From Roseitranquillus sp963776845 (lineage in GTDB: Bacteria; Pseudomonadota; Alphaproteobacteria; Rhodobacterales; Rhodobacteraceae): 64,000 bases of DNA. The position numbers and the translations under genes were made by a program. Positions 46,375 through 55,171 of the stretch are shown here, piece after piece (positions within the stretch are counted from its first letter, which is position 1; each line of letters starts with the position of its first letter). Location: NCBI GenBank assembly GCA_963776845.1, contig CAVZOJ010000002.1, forward strand, positions 682,001 to 746,000. Reading direction: 5' to 3'. The notes under the pieces are model-generated. The model made no database searches and was not told the origin of the DNA. It saw only the letters and a list, made by a program, of their open reading frames with translations.

Positions 46375-47136
46375 CTATCTTCGTAGCAATCGGAAGCCGG
46401 CAGACGCTCCCCATCCTGCGCCGGCAGCCAAGACAAGAGCCAGCGCACCGTAGAGCAGCGGTTGTTCGTGGGCGAGCGTATACAAAAACCGCTCCAGACC
46501 GACCTTCTGCACGAAGATCTCTGTATCGTAGCCCGCCACGATGCGCCCGCTACGGGTGAGGAAAATGCGGACGGCGTAGTTTCCCTCAACGAGGTTGGCC
46601 GGAAGCTCGACCGACGTGGAAAATAGAGTTTCCTCGTTAATGGTGACCTCGCCTTCGCGCACGTCATAGAGTTCCTCATTCTCCCGGATCCGAATGAGTG
46701 CGGTCGTGAAGGCGAGGGAGTCGAGGATGTCCGCCGGGGCCCCGACCGAACGAATGGCGCGTCGGGGGGTGATCTTGTACCGCAGATCCTCGATGTTGAG
46801 CAGCATCTCCTCGAGAGGCGCAGACGTCGCGACCGCGTAGAAACTGGGCGCGCGGTCGATCTCGACGGCGGCCGTGTTGACCCAGATCCCCGCGACGCGA
46901 TCCTTTCGCCGCACCATCACCGTTTGCGGCGGTCCCGCGACCGTGACCACAACCCCCAGTGGAGATGGATCGATCGGCGTTTCGCGCTTGACCGCACCGA
47001 AGATGAGGATCTCGGAACCCACGAAATCTGCCGTGATCGAGACTCGGTTCTGACTGAGATCGGCGACGACCTCTTCACGCTCCTGCGCCGTAGCTGCGGC
47101 ACCGAGGAGAACCAGGAGGCCGATCGCCAGCCTCAC
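46375..47136 (-). CDS. TIGR02186-type membrane-anchored protein
   Basis: A 253-residue protein from GTG 47136, which overlaps the permease stop (GTGA). It has a signal peptide (RLAIGLLVLLGAAATAQ) and a periplasmic beta-rich domain (EVVADLSQNRVSITADFVGS, SPLGVVVTVAGPPQ, REGEVTINEETLFSTSVELP, NLVEGNYAVRIFLTRSG). A C-terminal membrane helix (LYGALALVLAAGAGW) follows. This matches the TIGR02186 family, which accompanies TauE/SafE permeases; a role as a partner of the exporter is inferred from that pairing. Confidence 0.8.
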   Translation of the reverse strand: MRLAIGLLVLLGAAATAQEREEVVADLSQNRVSITADFVGSEILIFGAVKRETPIDPSPLGVVVTVAGPPQTVMVRRKDRVAGIWVNTAAVEIDRAPSFYAVATSAPLEEMLLNIEDLRYKITPRRAIRSVGAPADILDSLAFTTALIRIRENEELYDVREGEVTINEETLFSTSVELPANLVEGNYAVRIFLTRSGRIVAGYDTEIFVQKVGLERFLYTLAHEQPLLYGALALVLAAGAGWGASAGFRLLRR

Positions 47137-48041
47137 GATACGATTCCGATCGAATAGAGCTCCGCCGGACGCAGGAGAAGCTCGAGCGCGATCTTGCCGC
47201 AGACTGCGAGAACGAGGACCGCGAGCAGGATCCGGAGCTGTTCCGCGCCAAGCCGCTGCCCAATGCTTGTGCCGACCTGTGCGCCGACGACGCCGCCGAT
47301 GATGAGAAGCAGCGCGAGCATGACGTCGACGGTCTGGTTGGCGGTGGCGTGGAGGACGGTCGTGAACGCGGTGACGAAGATGATCTGGAAGAGGGATGTT
47401 CCGATCACGACCTTTGTCGGCACGTGCAGCAGATAGATCATTGCCGGAACCATGATGAAGCCGCCGCCGACGCCCATGATCGCCGCGAGCAGACCCACGA
47501 ACGCGCCGACCATCAACGGCGGAATGACCGAAATGTAGAGGCCGGAGACCCGGAACTTGACCTTGAACGGCAACGCCAGCACCCAATTGTGCCTGCGCCG
47601 CGCCGGAGGTCCCCCCCGCCGCGACTTCCGCAGGGCGCGGATGCTCTCGATCAGCATTAGGGCGCCGACGATACCCAGGAAGATCACGTAGCAAAGCCGG
47701 ACAGCGAGATCGACTTGCCCGAGTTCGCGCAAGATACTGAACGCCTGGACACCCAGTGCCGACCCGACCAGGCCGCCGAGAAGCAGGACGAGACCCATTC
47801 TCAAGTCTACGGTCCGCCGCCGAAGATGCGCGAGAACGCCCGAGATCGAGGACGCGACGATCTGGTTTGCGGATGTCGCCACCGCGACCGCGGGCGGAAT
47901 GCCGACGAAGAACAGGAGCGGCGTGATCAGAAACCCGCCGCCGACACCGAACATGCCCGACAGGATGCCGACCAGCCCCCCGATCCCGAGGAGCAGCGCG
48001 GCGTTGACAGACACCTCGGCGATGGGAAGGTAGATCTGCAT
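47133..48041 (-). CDS. sulfite exporter TauE/SafE family protein
   Basis: A 302-residue permease with about eight membrane helices arranged as two repeats, each with a glycine-rich motif: GILSGMFGVGGGFLITPLL and GLLAAIMGVGGGFIMVPAMI. A basic cytoplasmic loop (RKSRRGGPPARRRH) sits between them. The family exports sulfite, sulfoacetate or related anions; the substrate here is not known. It is coupled to the TIGR02186 gene downstream. Confidence 0.9.
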   Translation of the reverse strand: MQIYLPIAEVSVNAALLLGIGGLVGILSGMFGVGGGFLITPLLFFVGIPPAVAVATSANQIVASSISGVLAHLRRRTVDLRMGLVLLLGGLVGSALGVQAFSILRELGQVDLAVRLCYVIFLGIVGALMLIESIRALRKSRRGGPPARRRHNWVLALPFKVKFRVSGLYISVIPPLMVGAFVGLLAAIMGVGGGFIMVPAMIYLLHVPTKVVIGTSLFQIIFVTAFTTVLHATANQTVDVMLALLLIIGGVVGAQVGTSIGQRLGAEQLRILLAVLVLAVCGKIALELLLRPAELYSIGIVS

Positions 48042-48077
48042 CCGCTCGTGCTCGCGCCTCCTGCCCGACGAATCTGG

Positions 48078-49037
48078 TCAGCGTTCCTTTACGTAGGGCT
48101 CTCCGCCCGCGCGGGGCGGGATGGCCCGCCCGACGAAGCCCGCGAGGATCACGACGGTCAGGATGTAGGGCAGAGCCTGCATGAATTGCCCGGGGATCAC
48201 GATGCCGAGGAACTCGACAGTCTGGTAACGGATCGCCACGGCTTCCAGTAGGCCGAAGAGCATCGTGGCCCCGAGCGCATGCCACGGTCGCCACTTGGCG
48301 AAGATCAGCGCGGCGAGTGCGATGTAGCCGCGGCCGGCCGTCATCTCCCTGCCGAAGCCCGCATTGAGACCCGTGGCGAGATAGACGCCTGCAAGCCCCG
48401 TCAGCAGCCCGCAGATCAACATCGCGGAGTAGCGCAAGGCGACGACGCTGACTCCGGCGGTATCGACGGCTGCGGGGTTCTCGCCAACGGCACGCAGCCG
48501 GAGCCCGTAGCGTGTGCGAAACAGGATCCACCATGACAGCGGCACGGCGAGGAGCGCCACGTAGACGAGGAGCGTGTGGCCGGAAATGAGGTCATGATAG
48601 ATCGGCCCAAGGACCGGCACGTCTCTCAGCGTGTCCGCGAGCGGCAGGTCGATGGCGTTGAACCGCGCCCCTCCCGCCAGCGGCGGCGTGCGCCCCCCGG
48701 CGGAGAACCAGTCCTGCGCGATTAGCACCGTGATGCCGGAGGCAAGGAAGTTGAGCGCGACGCCGGAGATGAGTTGGTTGCCGCGGAACGTGATGGAGGC
48801 CACCCCGTGGATCAGCGAGAAGACGACCGAGGACGCAATACCGGCCAGCAGGCCAAGCCAGACCGACCCGGTGAGCGCCGCGGTGGCAGCCGAGAAGAAG
48901 GCCGAGATCAGCATCTTGCCTTCGAGCCCGATGTCGAAGATGCCGGATCGCTCGCTGAAGAGCCCGGCAAGGCAGGCCAGCAGCAGCGGCGTCGCAAGCC
49001 GGAGCGAAGAGTCGAGAAGGGGCAGGATGTCGGTCAT
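48078..49037 (-). CDS. ABC transporter permease (BMP-type nucleoside/sugar importer), second permease
   Basis: A 319-residue inner-membrane permease of the BPD_transp_2 family, with 8-10 helices and signature segments FSERSGIFDIGLEGKMLIS and GENPAAVDTAGVSV. It overlaps the first permease gene by 4 bases. Together with the ATPase and the BMP receptor it forms an importer for purine nucleosides or related compounds. Confidence 0.93.
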   Translation of the reverse strand: MTDILPLLDSSLRLATPLLLACLAGLFSERSGIFDIGLEGKMLISAFFSAATAALTGSVWLGLLAGIASSVVFSLIHGVASITFRGNQLISGVALNFLASGITVLIAQDWFSAGGRTPPLAGGARFNAIDLPLADTLRDVPVLGPIYHDLISGHTLLVYVALLAVPLSWWILFRTRYGLRLRAVGENPAAVDTAGVSVVALRYSAMLICGLLTGLAGVYLATGLNAGFGREMTAGRGYIALAALIFAKWRPWHALGATMLFGLLEAVAIRYQTVEFLGIVIPGQFMQALPYILTVVILAGFVGRAIPPRAGGEPYVKER

Positions 49038-50122
49038 ACCCGGCCGGTCCGCCGGTGCAGGAAGAAGCGCTCGAGCGGCATGCGGACCATGTTGTCGAGC
49101 GCGCCGGTGAACAGGATCACCAGAGCCTGGATCACCACAATCAACTCGCGGCTCACTGCGGGCATCTCGAACTCCAGCTCGGCGCCGCCCTGATAGAGGA
49201 TCCCGAACAGGATCGCCGCGAGAAAGACGCCCACGGGGTGTGAGCGCCCCATCAGCGCGACCGCGATGCCGATGAATCCTGCCCCTTGCACGCTGTCGAG
49301 GACGAGCCTCTCGGCCTCGCCCATCACGGAGTTGATGGCCATCAGGCCGGCAAGCGCGCCCGAGATCAGCATCGCCAGCATCGTGGTGCGGAACGGCGAG
49401 ATGCCGGCGTAGACCGCTGCCGGCTCCGAGTGGCCGAATGCGCGAATCTCGTAGCCGAGCCGCGTCCGCCAGATCAGCATCCAGACGAGCCAGCAGCAGA
49501 CCAGCGCCACGACGAAGGCAAGGTTCAGCGGTGTCGACGGCCTGAAGGGCAGGCCAAGCGGTGCCAGGACGCTCGCGTTCGGCAGATGCGCGCCGAGCGG
49601 AAACCGGGATGTCTCGGGCGACATCGACTCGGGCGCCTTAAGCACGTCAACAAGGAGATAGACCAGAAGTGCGGAGGCGATGAAGTTGAACATGATCGTC
49701 GTGATGACGATATGGCTGCCGCGCCGCGCCTGCAGGTAGGCCGGAATCGCCGCCCATGCTGCGCCGAAGACGGCGCCGCCGACGATCGCGGCGGGCAGGG
49801 CGAGGATCCAGTGCGGCCAAGGCACCGCAAGGCATACGAGCGCGACGCCGAGGCCGCCGATCGCCGCCTGACCCTCTCCGCCGATGTTGAAGAGGCGCGC
49901 GTGGAACGCCACGGCCACGGCGAGACCGGTGAAGATGAAGTTCGTCGCGTAGAACAGCGTGTAGCCCCAGCCATAGGCCGAGCCGACTGCGCCGCGGATC
50001 ATTATGCCGAGGGCCTCGAGCGGGTTCTCGCCAATGTAGAGGACGACGAGGCCGGAGACGAGGAATGCTAGGATTAGGTTGATCAGCGGCACGGCGACGA
50101 CGTCTGCCCATTTCGGCATCAT
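49034..50122 (-). CDS. ABC transporter permease (BMP-type nucleoside/sugar importer), first permease
   Basis: A 362-residue permease of the BPD_transp_2 family. FHARLFNIGGEGQAAIGGLG and GHSEPAAVYAGISPFRTTML are the conserved cytoplasmic segments that contact the ATPase. Intact. The order receptor-ATPase-permease-permease on one strand is the standard BMP importer operon. Confidence 0.93.
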   Translation of the reverse strand: MMPKWADVVAVPLINLILAFLVSGLVVLYIGENPLEALGIMIRGAVGSAYGWGYTLFYATNFIFTGLAVAVAFHARLFNIGGEGQAAIGGLGVALVCLAVPWPHWILALPAAIVGGAVFGAAWAAIPAYLQARRGSHIVITTIMFNFIASALLVYLLVDVLKAPESMSPETSRFPLGAHLPNASVLAPLGLPFRPSTPLNLAFVVALVCCWLVWMLIWRTRLGYEIRAFGHSEPAAVYAGISPFRTTMLAMLISGALAGLMAINSVMGEAERLVLDSVQGAGFIGIAVALMGRSHPVGVFLAAILFGILYQGGAELEFEMPAVSRELIVVIQALVILFTGALDNMVRMPLERFFLHRRTGRV

Positions 50123-50168
50123 GCGCGCGATCCTTTCTGGGACTTCCTCTTGTCGTGCCGCTCCGGGC

Positions 50169-51804
50169 TCACGCCGGCTGGTCCATCGGCGCGTTCACGG
50201 GCGGCCCGCCCGCCGGCGCGGGTGCGCCCTCGCCGCCCATGCCGGCCATCAGCAGGCCCAGCTCGCGCTCGTCGGTCTCTGACGCCGCGCGTTCACCCAT
50301 GACACGGCCGTCGAACATCACGACGATCCGGTCGGATAGAGACTGGATTTCGTCAAGCTCGACAGAGACGAGCAGAACCGCCTTGCCGGCATCGCGCAGC
50401 TCGACGATGCGCTGGTGGATGAACTCGATGGCGCCGATGTCGACGCCGCGGGTCGGCTGACCGACGAGCAGCAGGTCCGGATTGCGCTCGATCTCGCGGG
50501 CCAGGACGATCTTCTGCTGGTTGCCGCCCGAGAAGCTCTTGGCCTCGAGGTGACAGTTCGGCGGCCGCACGTCGAAATGCTGCATCTTTTCTTCGGCGTC
50601 GCGGCGGAGCGCGTCGTTGTTCATCACCACGCCGCGATTGTAAGTCGGGTCATCATGGTAGCCGAAGGCGACGTTCTCCCACGCCTTGAAATCCATGATG
50701 AGGCCGCGCCGCTGCCGGTCCTCGGGCACGTGGGCGATGCCTCGCGCGCGACGGGTCCGGGCGTCGCTGCGGCTGCCGGACAGATCGATCTGCTGGCCGT
50801 TTATGCGCACGGTTCCCGTTGCCGGAATGATGCCGCCGAGGACGTCGAGCAGCTCGGACTGCCCATTGCCGGCGACGCCCGCGATGCCGAGGATTTCTCC
50901 TGCGCGGATATCGAAGCTCACGCCCTTCAGGCGCTCGACGCCCTTACCGTCCGTGACGCGCAGGTCGCGGACCTCGCAGACGACCTTGCCCGGCCGTGCC
51001 GGTGCCTTCTCGACGCGCAGCAGGACCTTGCGCCCGACCATCAGCTCGGCAAGCTCCTCCGGTGAAGTCTCCGAAGTCTTGACCGTGGCGGTCATCTCGC
51101 CGCGGCGCATCACGCTGACGGTGTCGGTGGCCTCCATGATCTCGCGCAGCTTGTGGGTGATCAGGACGATCGTTTTCCCCTCGCGCCGCAGGCCATCTAG
51201 GATGCGGAACAGGTGGTCGGCCTCCGACGGCGTCAGCACGCCGGTCGGTTCGTCGAGGATCAGGATCTGCGCCTGACGGTAGAGTGCCTTCAGGATCTCA
51301 ACGCGTTGCTGCATGCCGACGCCGATGTTCTCGATCTTGGCGTCGGGGTCGACGTTCAGCTCGTACTCTTCCGACAACTCCTTGAGAATGCGCCGGGCTT
51401 TAGCAAGAGACGGCCGCAGCAGCCGGCCTTCCTCGGCACCGAGCACGACGTTCTCCAGAACCGTGAAGTTCTCGACCAGCTTGAAGTGCTGGAAGACCAT
51501 GCCGATTCCGGAGCTGATCGCGGCCTGGCTGTCCGGGATCTCGGTCTTCTTGCCGTTGATCCGAGATCTCGCCCGCGTCGGCACGGTAGAACCCGTAGAG
51601 GATCGACATCAGCGTCGACTTGCCGGCTCCGTTCTCTCCGATGATGCCGTGGATCGTGCCCGGCATCACCTTGATCGAGATGTCCTTGTTGGCTTGGACC
51701 GGGCCGAAAGCCTTCGAGATGCCGCGTAGCTCGATCGCGGGGGGCGCGCCGGTGTCTGGCGATGGGGCGACGCCTGGCCGCCCCGTTCTCTCGGACGTGG
51801 CCAA
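50169..51804 (-). CDS. ABC transporter ATP-binding protein, tandem domains (one frameshift)
   Basis: About 545 residues with two nucleotide-binding domains. Domain 1 has Walker A GENGAGKST, signature VGMQQRVEILKALYR (degenerate) and Walker B LILDEPTGVLTP. Domain 2 has a degenerate Walker A (AGVAGNGQSELL), signature FSGGNQQKIVLARE and a modified Walker B LLVGQPTRG in which the catalytic Glu is Gln, a usual asymmetry for this RbsA/YufO-like type. One extra base near 51565 interrupts GEI and RINGKKTEI. The start appears to be TTG 51804, directly after the BMP stop; no clear ribosome-binding site is seen, so coupling is likely. Confidence 0.92.
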
Positions 51805-52800
51805 CTAGCTGGCCGGGCAGGAATTGTCGTCCTCGAAATTGTGCACCTGTATTTCGCCCGCGATGATCTTCTGCTTGGCGTCTTCTACGGCGCTGGTCAT
51901 CTCGTCGGTGATTAGTTCCTGGTTGTTCTCGTCCACGGCATAGCCGACGCCCTCGCTTTCGAGGTTCATGACCCGGTTCGAGGTGTCGAAGTCGTCGTTC
52001 GCGCTGTCCTTGAAGCTTTCGTAGACGGCGTTGTCGACGCGCTTGAGCATCGAGGTCAGGACGTGACCGGGCTGCAGGTAGTTCTGATTGCTGTCGACGC
52101 CGATGCCGAGGATGTCCTCGTCCGCGGCAGCCTGCAGCACGCCGATGCCGGTGCCGCCGGCGGCGTGGTAGACGACGTCGGCGCCTTGGCTGACCATCGC
52201 CCTGGTCTGCTCGCTGCCGCTGGTGGGGTTGTTCCAGGCGGCCGGCGTGCTTCCGGTGTAGCTCTCGATGATGGTGGCGTCGGGCTTGACCGATTTCACG
52301 CCCTGCGCGTAGCCGCAGAAGAACTTCTTGATCAGCGGGATTTCCATGCCGCCGACAAAGCCGACCGTGTCCGACTCGCTGGCCATCGCGGCGAGGACGC
52401 CGACGAGGTAGCTGCCTTCGTGCTCGGCAAAGATGTAGTTGCGGATGTTCGGCTGATCGACGACGGCATCGACGACCACGAAGTCGGTGTCGGGGTATTC
52501 CGGCGCGATCTGCTCCATCGTCGAGGCATAGGCGAAGCCGAGGGTGACGACCGGGTTGGCGCCTGACTCCGCCATGCGGCGCAACGCCTGCTCGCGCTGC
52601 GCCTCGGACGACAGCTCGATCTCGCGGTAGCTCTCGCCGGTTTCTTCGGCCCAGCGCTCGGCGCCCTCGTAGCCGGCCTCGTTGAACGACTTGTCGAACT
52701 TGCCGCCGAGGTCGAAGATGATCGCCGGCTCGGCCCAGGCGGCGCCCGCGGTCAGGGCCGTCGCGGCGGCGGCGGTCGAAAGGTGTCGCATCAGGGTCAT
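51805..52800 (-). CDS. BMP family ABC transporter substrate-binding protein
   Basis: A 331-residue periplasmic protein with a signal peptide (TLMRHLSTAAAATALTAG, cleaved after AAWA) and no lipobox, unlike many BmpA lipoproteins. Family motifs are IIFDLGGKFDKSFNEAGYEG, TLGFAYASTMEQIAPEYPD, VGFVGGMEIPLIKKFFCGY, YHAAGGTGIGVLQAAA and GVDSNQNYLQPG. BMP proteins mostly bind purine nucleosides. First gene of the operon; the 189-bp gap to rimI should hold the promoter. Confidence 0.94.
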   Translation of the reverse strand: MTLMRHLSTAAAATALTAGAAWAEPAIIFDLGGKFDKSFNEAGYEGAERWAEETGESYREIELSSEAQREQALRRMAESGANPVVTLGFAYASTMEQIAPEYPDTDFVVVDAVVDQPNIRNYIFAEHEGSYLVGVLAAMASESDTVGFVGGMEIPLIKKFFCGYAQGVKSVKPDATIIESYTGSTPAAWNNPTSGSEQTRAMVSQGADVVYHAAGGTGIGVLQAAADEDILGIGVDSNQNYLQPGHVLTSMLKRVDNAVYESFKDSANDDFDTSNRVMNLESEGVGYAVDENNQELITDEMTSAVEDAKQKIIAGEIQVHNFEDDNSCPAS

Positions 52801-52989
52801 CTATGTCTCCCGTATCGGTTTCGCAGGCGGCGTCCGGCCCGGGCGGTGGCGACGCTCGCCCGACATGCAGCAGATCCACGTCAGATCGCCGGCAATTAAG
52901 TCCGTGGAGCATGGCAGGGTCAATGGGGTTCGGGCTAACAACACCGCGGCTTGCAGAGCGAGAACGGTACTTGCGATCGTTTCGCTAGG

Positions 52990-53406
52990 TCATTCAGCCA
53001 AAAGCGGTTTTCTCATGACCAGCGCTGCGGCGCCGCCGCTGGGACGCACGTAGTAGTCGGGTCGTCTTCCCACCTCGATGTAACCCGCTGCGAGGTAGAG
53101 CGCGATCGCCGCCGCATTGTCATCGGCGACGTCGAGGAAAGCGACCTCGGCGCCGCGCCGTCTCGCTTCGATCTCGAATTCCATAAGTCGCGCACGGGCG
53201 TATCCGCGCCTGCGTGCTGTCGGTAGGGTGGCAAGGGTCAGCAGTTCCGCTTCGCCCGCGGCGGTCCGCCCCACTGCGAGCGACGCGGAATCGGCTGAGA
53301 TGTGAACCGTGCCTTGCTTGAGGAGATCGGCGAATTCGGCAACGCTCCATGGCCTCGGGTCGGTCATCGCGAACGCGTGAAGATTCGCCAGGTCCTGAGG
53401 CGTCAC
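52990..53406 (-). CDS. rimI: GNAT acetyltransferase, probable ribosomal protein S18 alanine N-acetyltransferase
   Basis: A 138-residue GNAT protein. LLTLATLPTARRRGYARARL is the acetyl-CoA-binding motif A, and LDVADDNAAAIALYLAAGYI is motif B with the RimI-like pattern. It overlaps tsaB by 4 bases, and the tsaB-rimI pair is widely conserved, which supports RimI over a generic GNAT. The N-terminus is short (FAMTDPRPWSVAEFADLL). Confidence 0.85.
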   Translation of the reverse strand: MTPQDLANLHAFAMTDPRPWSVAEFADLLKQGTVHISADSASLAVGRTAAGEAELLTLATLPTARRRGYARARLMEFEIEARRRGAEVAFLDVADDNAAAIALYLAAGYIEVGRRPDYYVRPSGGAAALVMRKPLLAE

Positions 53407-54011
53407 GCCAGCAGGGACGGCGCCCGATGGCGCGGCGGAGCTGCATCGGGGGGACGTACGTAGAAGGGCGACGGGCGTCCTGGCCGCTCGCCTGCGGCCC
53501 GGCGCCTTTCAGCGATGCGCGCCACAGCTTCGGCAAGCGGGTATCTCGCAGGCTTGTCGACTGCCTCACCGACGAGCGACAGCGACTCGTTCGCCGCGAT
53601 GTCGAAGGCGCCCTGCACCGATACGGTCTCGACCGCCTCATCGCCCGTTCGGCGCACGTGCAGCAGGTCGCGAGGCGCCGCGATGCAGATCAGCGCAGGC
53701 AGACCGGCCCCCTCGGCGCGCGCGGTAAAGCCATCGATGCCGAAGGCTGCCAGCCCGGTCGACAAGGCAAGGCCGCGCGCCGCGGCGACACCGATGCGCA
53801 GCCCTGTGAAGTTGCCAGGTCCGATGCCGACGCCTAACGCATCGAGATCCTGCCAGCCGATGCCGACCTCCTCCAGCGTCTCGACAAGGAGCGGAAACAG
53901 ACGTTCAGCCTGGCCACGCACCATGTCCTCACGACGCTCGGCGAGTACGCGGCCGTCGGAAACGAGAACGGCGGCGCAGTGCGCCGCCGAGGTGTCGAAT
54001 GCCAGGATCAC
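53403..54011 (-). CDS. tsaB: tRNA threonylcarbamoyladenosine biosynthesis protein TsaB
   Basis: A 202-residue protein of the ASKHA fold that partners TsaD and TsaE to make the t6A modification of tRNA. Motifs are ILAFDTSAAHCAAVL and GIGPGNFTGLRIGVAAARGL (family GPGSFTGLR with Asn for Ser). Intact, starting at 54011, 4 bp after the nfu stop. Confidence 0.93.
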   Translation of the reverse strand: MILAFDTSAAHCAAVLVSDGRVLAERREDMVRGQAERLFPLLVETLEEVGIGWQDLDALGVGIGPGNFTGLRIGVAAARGLALSTGLAAFGIDGFTARAEGAGLPALICIAAPRDLLHVRRTGDEAVETVSVQGAFDIAANESLSLVGEAVDKPARYPLAEAVARIAERRRAAGERPGRPSPFYVRPPDAAPPRHRAPSLLA

Positions 54012-54015
54012 CGTC

Positions 54016-54579
54016 TCAGGCTGCGACGGGGCGGACCTCGATCACTTCCGGAATGTAGTGACGAAGCAGGTTCTCGATACCCATCTTCAGCGTCAGAGTT
54101 GATGACGGACAACCGGCGCAGGCCCCTTGCATGTGCAGGTAGACCACGCCGCGGTCGAAGCCGTGAAAGGTGATGTCGCCGCCGTCCTGCGCCACTGCCG
54201 GACGCACGCGGGTATCGAGCAACTCCTTGATCTGATGAACGATCTCGGCGTCAGGCCCGTCGTGCGCAGCATGTTCCACCGCGCCGTCCGCGCTGCCGCT
54301 GATCACCGGCTGGCCCGACTGGTAGTGCTCCATGATGGCGCCAAGGATCGCCGGCTTCACATGGTCCCACTCGACATCTGTAGCCTTGGTGACGGTCACG
54401 AAGTCGCTGCCGAAGAAGACGCCGGTCACGCCGCCGATTCCGAAGATGCGGTTGGCGAGCGGAGAGTCACCGGCGCTCTCCGGTGCCGGGAAGTCGGCCG
54501 TTCCCGTTTCCAGCACCGTCTGGCCGGGCAGGAACTTCAAGGTCGCCGGGTTCGGTGTCGACTCGGTCTGGATGAACAT
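54016..54579 (-). CDS. Nfu-type iron-sulfur cluster carrier protein
   Basis: A 187-residue protein with an N-terminal Nfu_N domain (FIQTESTPNPATLKFLPGQT, FFGSDFVTVTK) and a C-terminal NifU-like domain (IKELLDTRVRPAVAQDGGDI) whose CAGCPSS motif binds the [4Fe-4S] cluster for transfer. It is intact. An 19-bp inverted repeat lies 58 bp upstream of its start. It leads an nfu-tsaB-rimI run. Confidence 0.94.
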   Translation of the reverse strand: MFIQTESTPNPATLKFLPGQTVLETGTADFPAPESAGDSPLANRIFGIGGVTGVFFGSDFVTVTKATDVEWDHVKPAILGAIMEHYQSGQPVISGSADGAVEHAAHDGPDAEIVHQIKELLDTRVRPAVAQDGGDITFHGFDRGVVYLHMQGACAGCPSSTLTLKMGIENLLRHYIPEVIEVRPVAA

Positions 54580-54636
54580 CGCGCGTCCTCCTGTTAAGGC
54601 ATAGAGATATGCGCTTGGCGCCCGTCAGTGTCAACG

Positions 54637-54655
54637 AATTGGAACGATTCCAATT
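54637..54655. promoter_or_regulatory. 19-bp inverted repeat between uspA and nfu
   Basis: AATTGGAA-CGA-TTCCAATT has perfect 8-bp arms and a 3-base centre. It begins 3 bp after the uspA stop and lies 58 bp upstream of the nfu start. It could be a terminator for uspA, but the stem is AT-rich and no T-run follows. The layout (TTnGAA-n3-TTCnAA) resembles the iron-control elements bound by Irr in alphaproteobacteria, which would suit an iron-sulfur gene. The choice between these is open. Confidence 0.5.
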
Positions 54656-54658
54656 TCG

Positions 54659-55114
54659 CTAGGTGACCTGCTCCAGCGCTTCCTTGGAAAGCTCGCCCGG
54701 AACGATCGTCACGGGCACCGGCAGCGATCCCGCCATTCGCGTGAGGTTGCTGACGAGGGGCCCTGGTCCCGCCTTCTCGGTGCCTGCGCCCAGGACGAGG
54801 ACGCCGATCGCCTCGTCCTCCTTGATCTCGGCCAGGATCTGGGGGACCGCTTCGCCCTCGCGGACGACGAGTTCTGGGTCGACGTTCTGGCGATCCCGCA
54901 TCCACTTGGCGAACACCTCGAAATGCGCGCGAATGCGCTCGCGCAATTCCTCCCGCATGATCTCGCCCACGCCGACCCAATGGCTGAATTCCTCAGGCGG
55001 TATGACCGCCAGCACCTTGACGCCCCCGCCGGTCTTCGATGCACGCATCGCGGCGAAGCGTATGGCGTTCAGGCATTCGCGCGTGTCGTCGAGAACGACG
55101 AGAAACTTCCGCAT
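54659..55114 (-). CDS. universal stress protein (UspA family)
   Basis: A 151-residue UspA-fold protein: KFLVVLDDTRECLNAIRFAA at the N-terminus and IGVLVLGAGTEKAG near the C-terminus. The latter replaces the usual ATP-binding G-x2-G-x9-G(S/T) with a divergent version, so ATP binding is uncertain. Intact. It is the gene before nfu on the minus strand. Confidence 0.9.
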   Translation of the reverse strand: MRKFLVVLDDTRECLNAIRFAAMRASKTGGGVKVLAVIPPEEFSHWVGVGEIMREELRERIRAHFEVFAKWMRDRQNVDPELVVREGEAVPQILAEIKEDEAIGVLVLGAGTEKAGPGPLVSNLTRMAGSLPVPVTIVPGELSKEALEQVT

Positions 55115-55171
55115 GTCCGGATCTACCCCCGATTAGGGCCAATCATGACCGAGCCGAACAGGGCCGACAAG

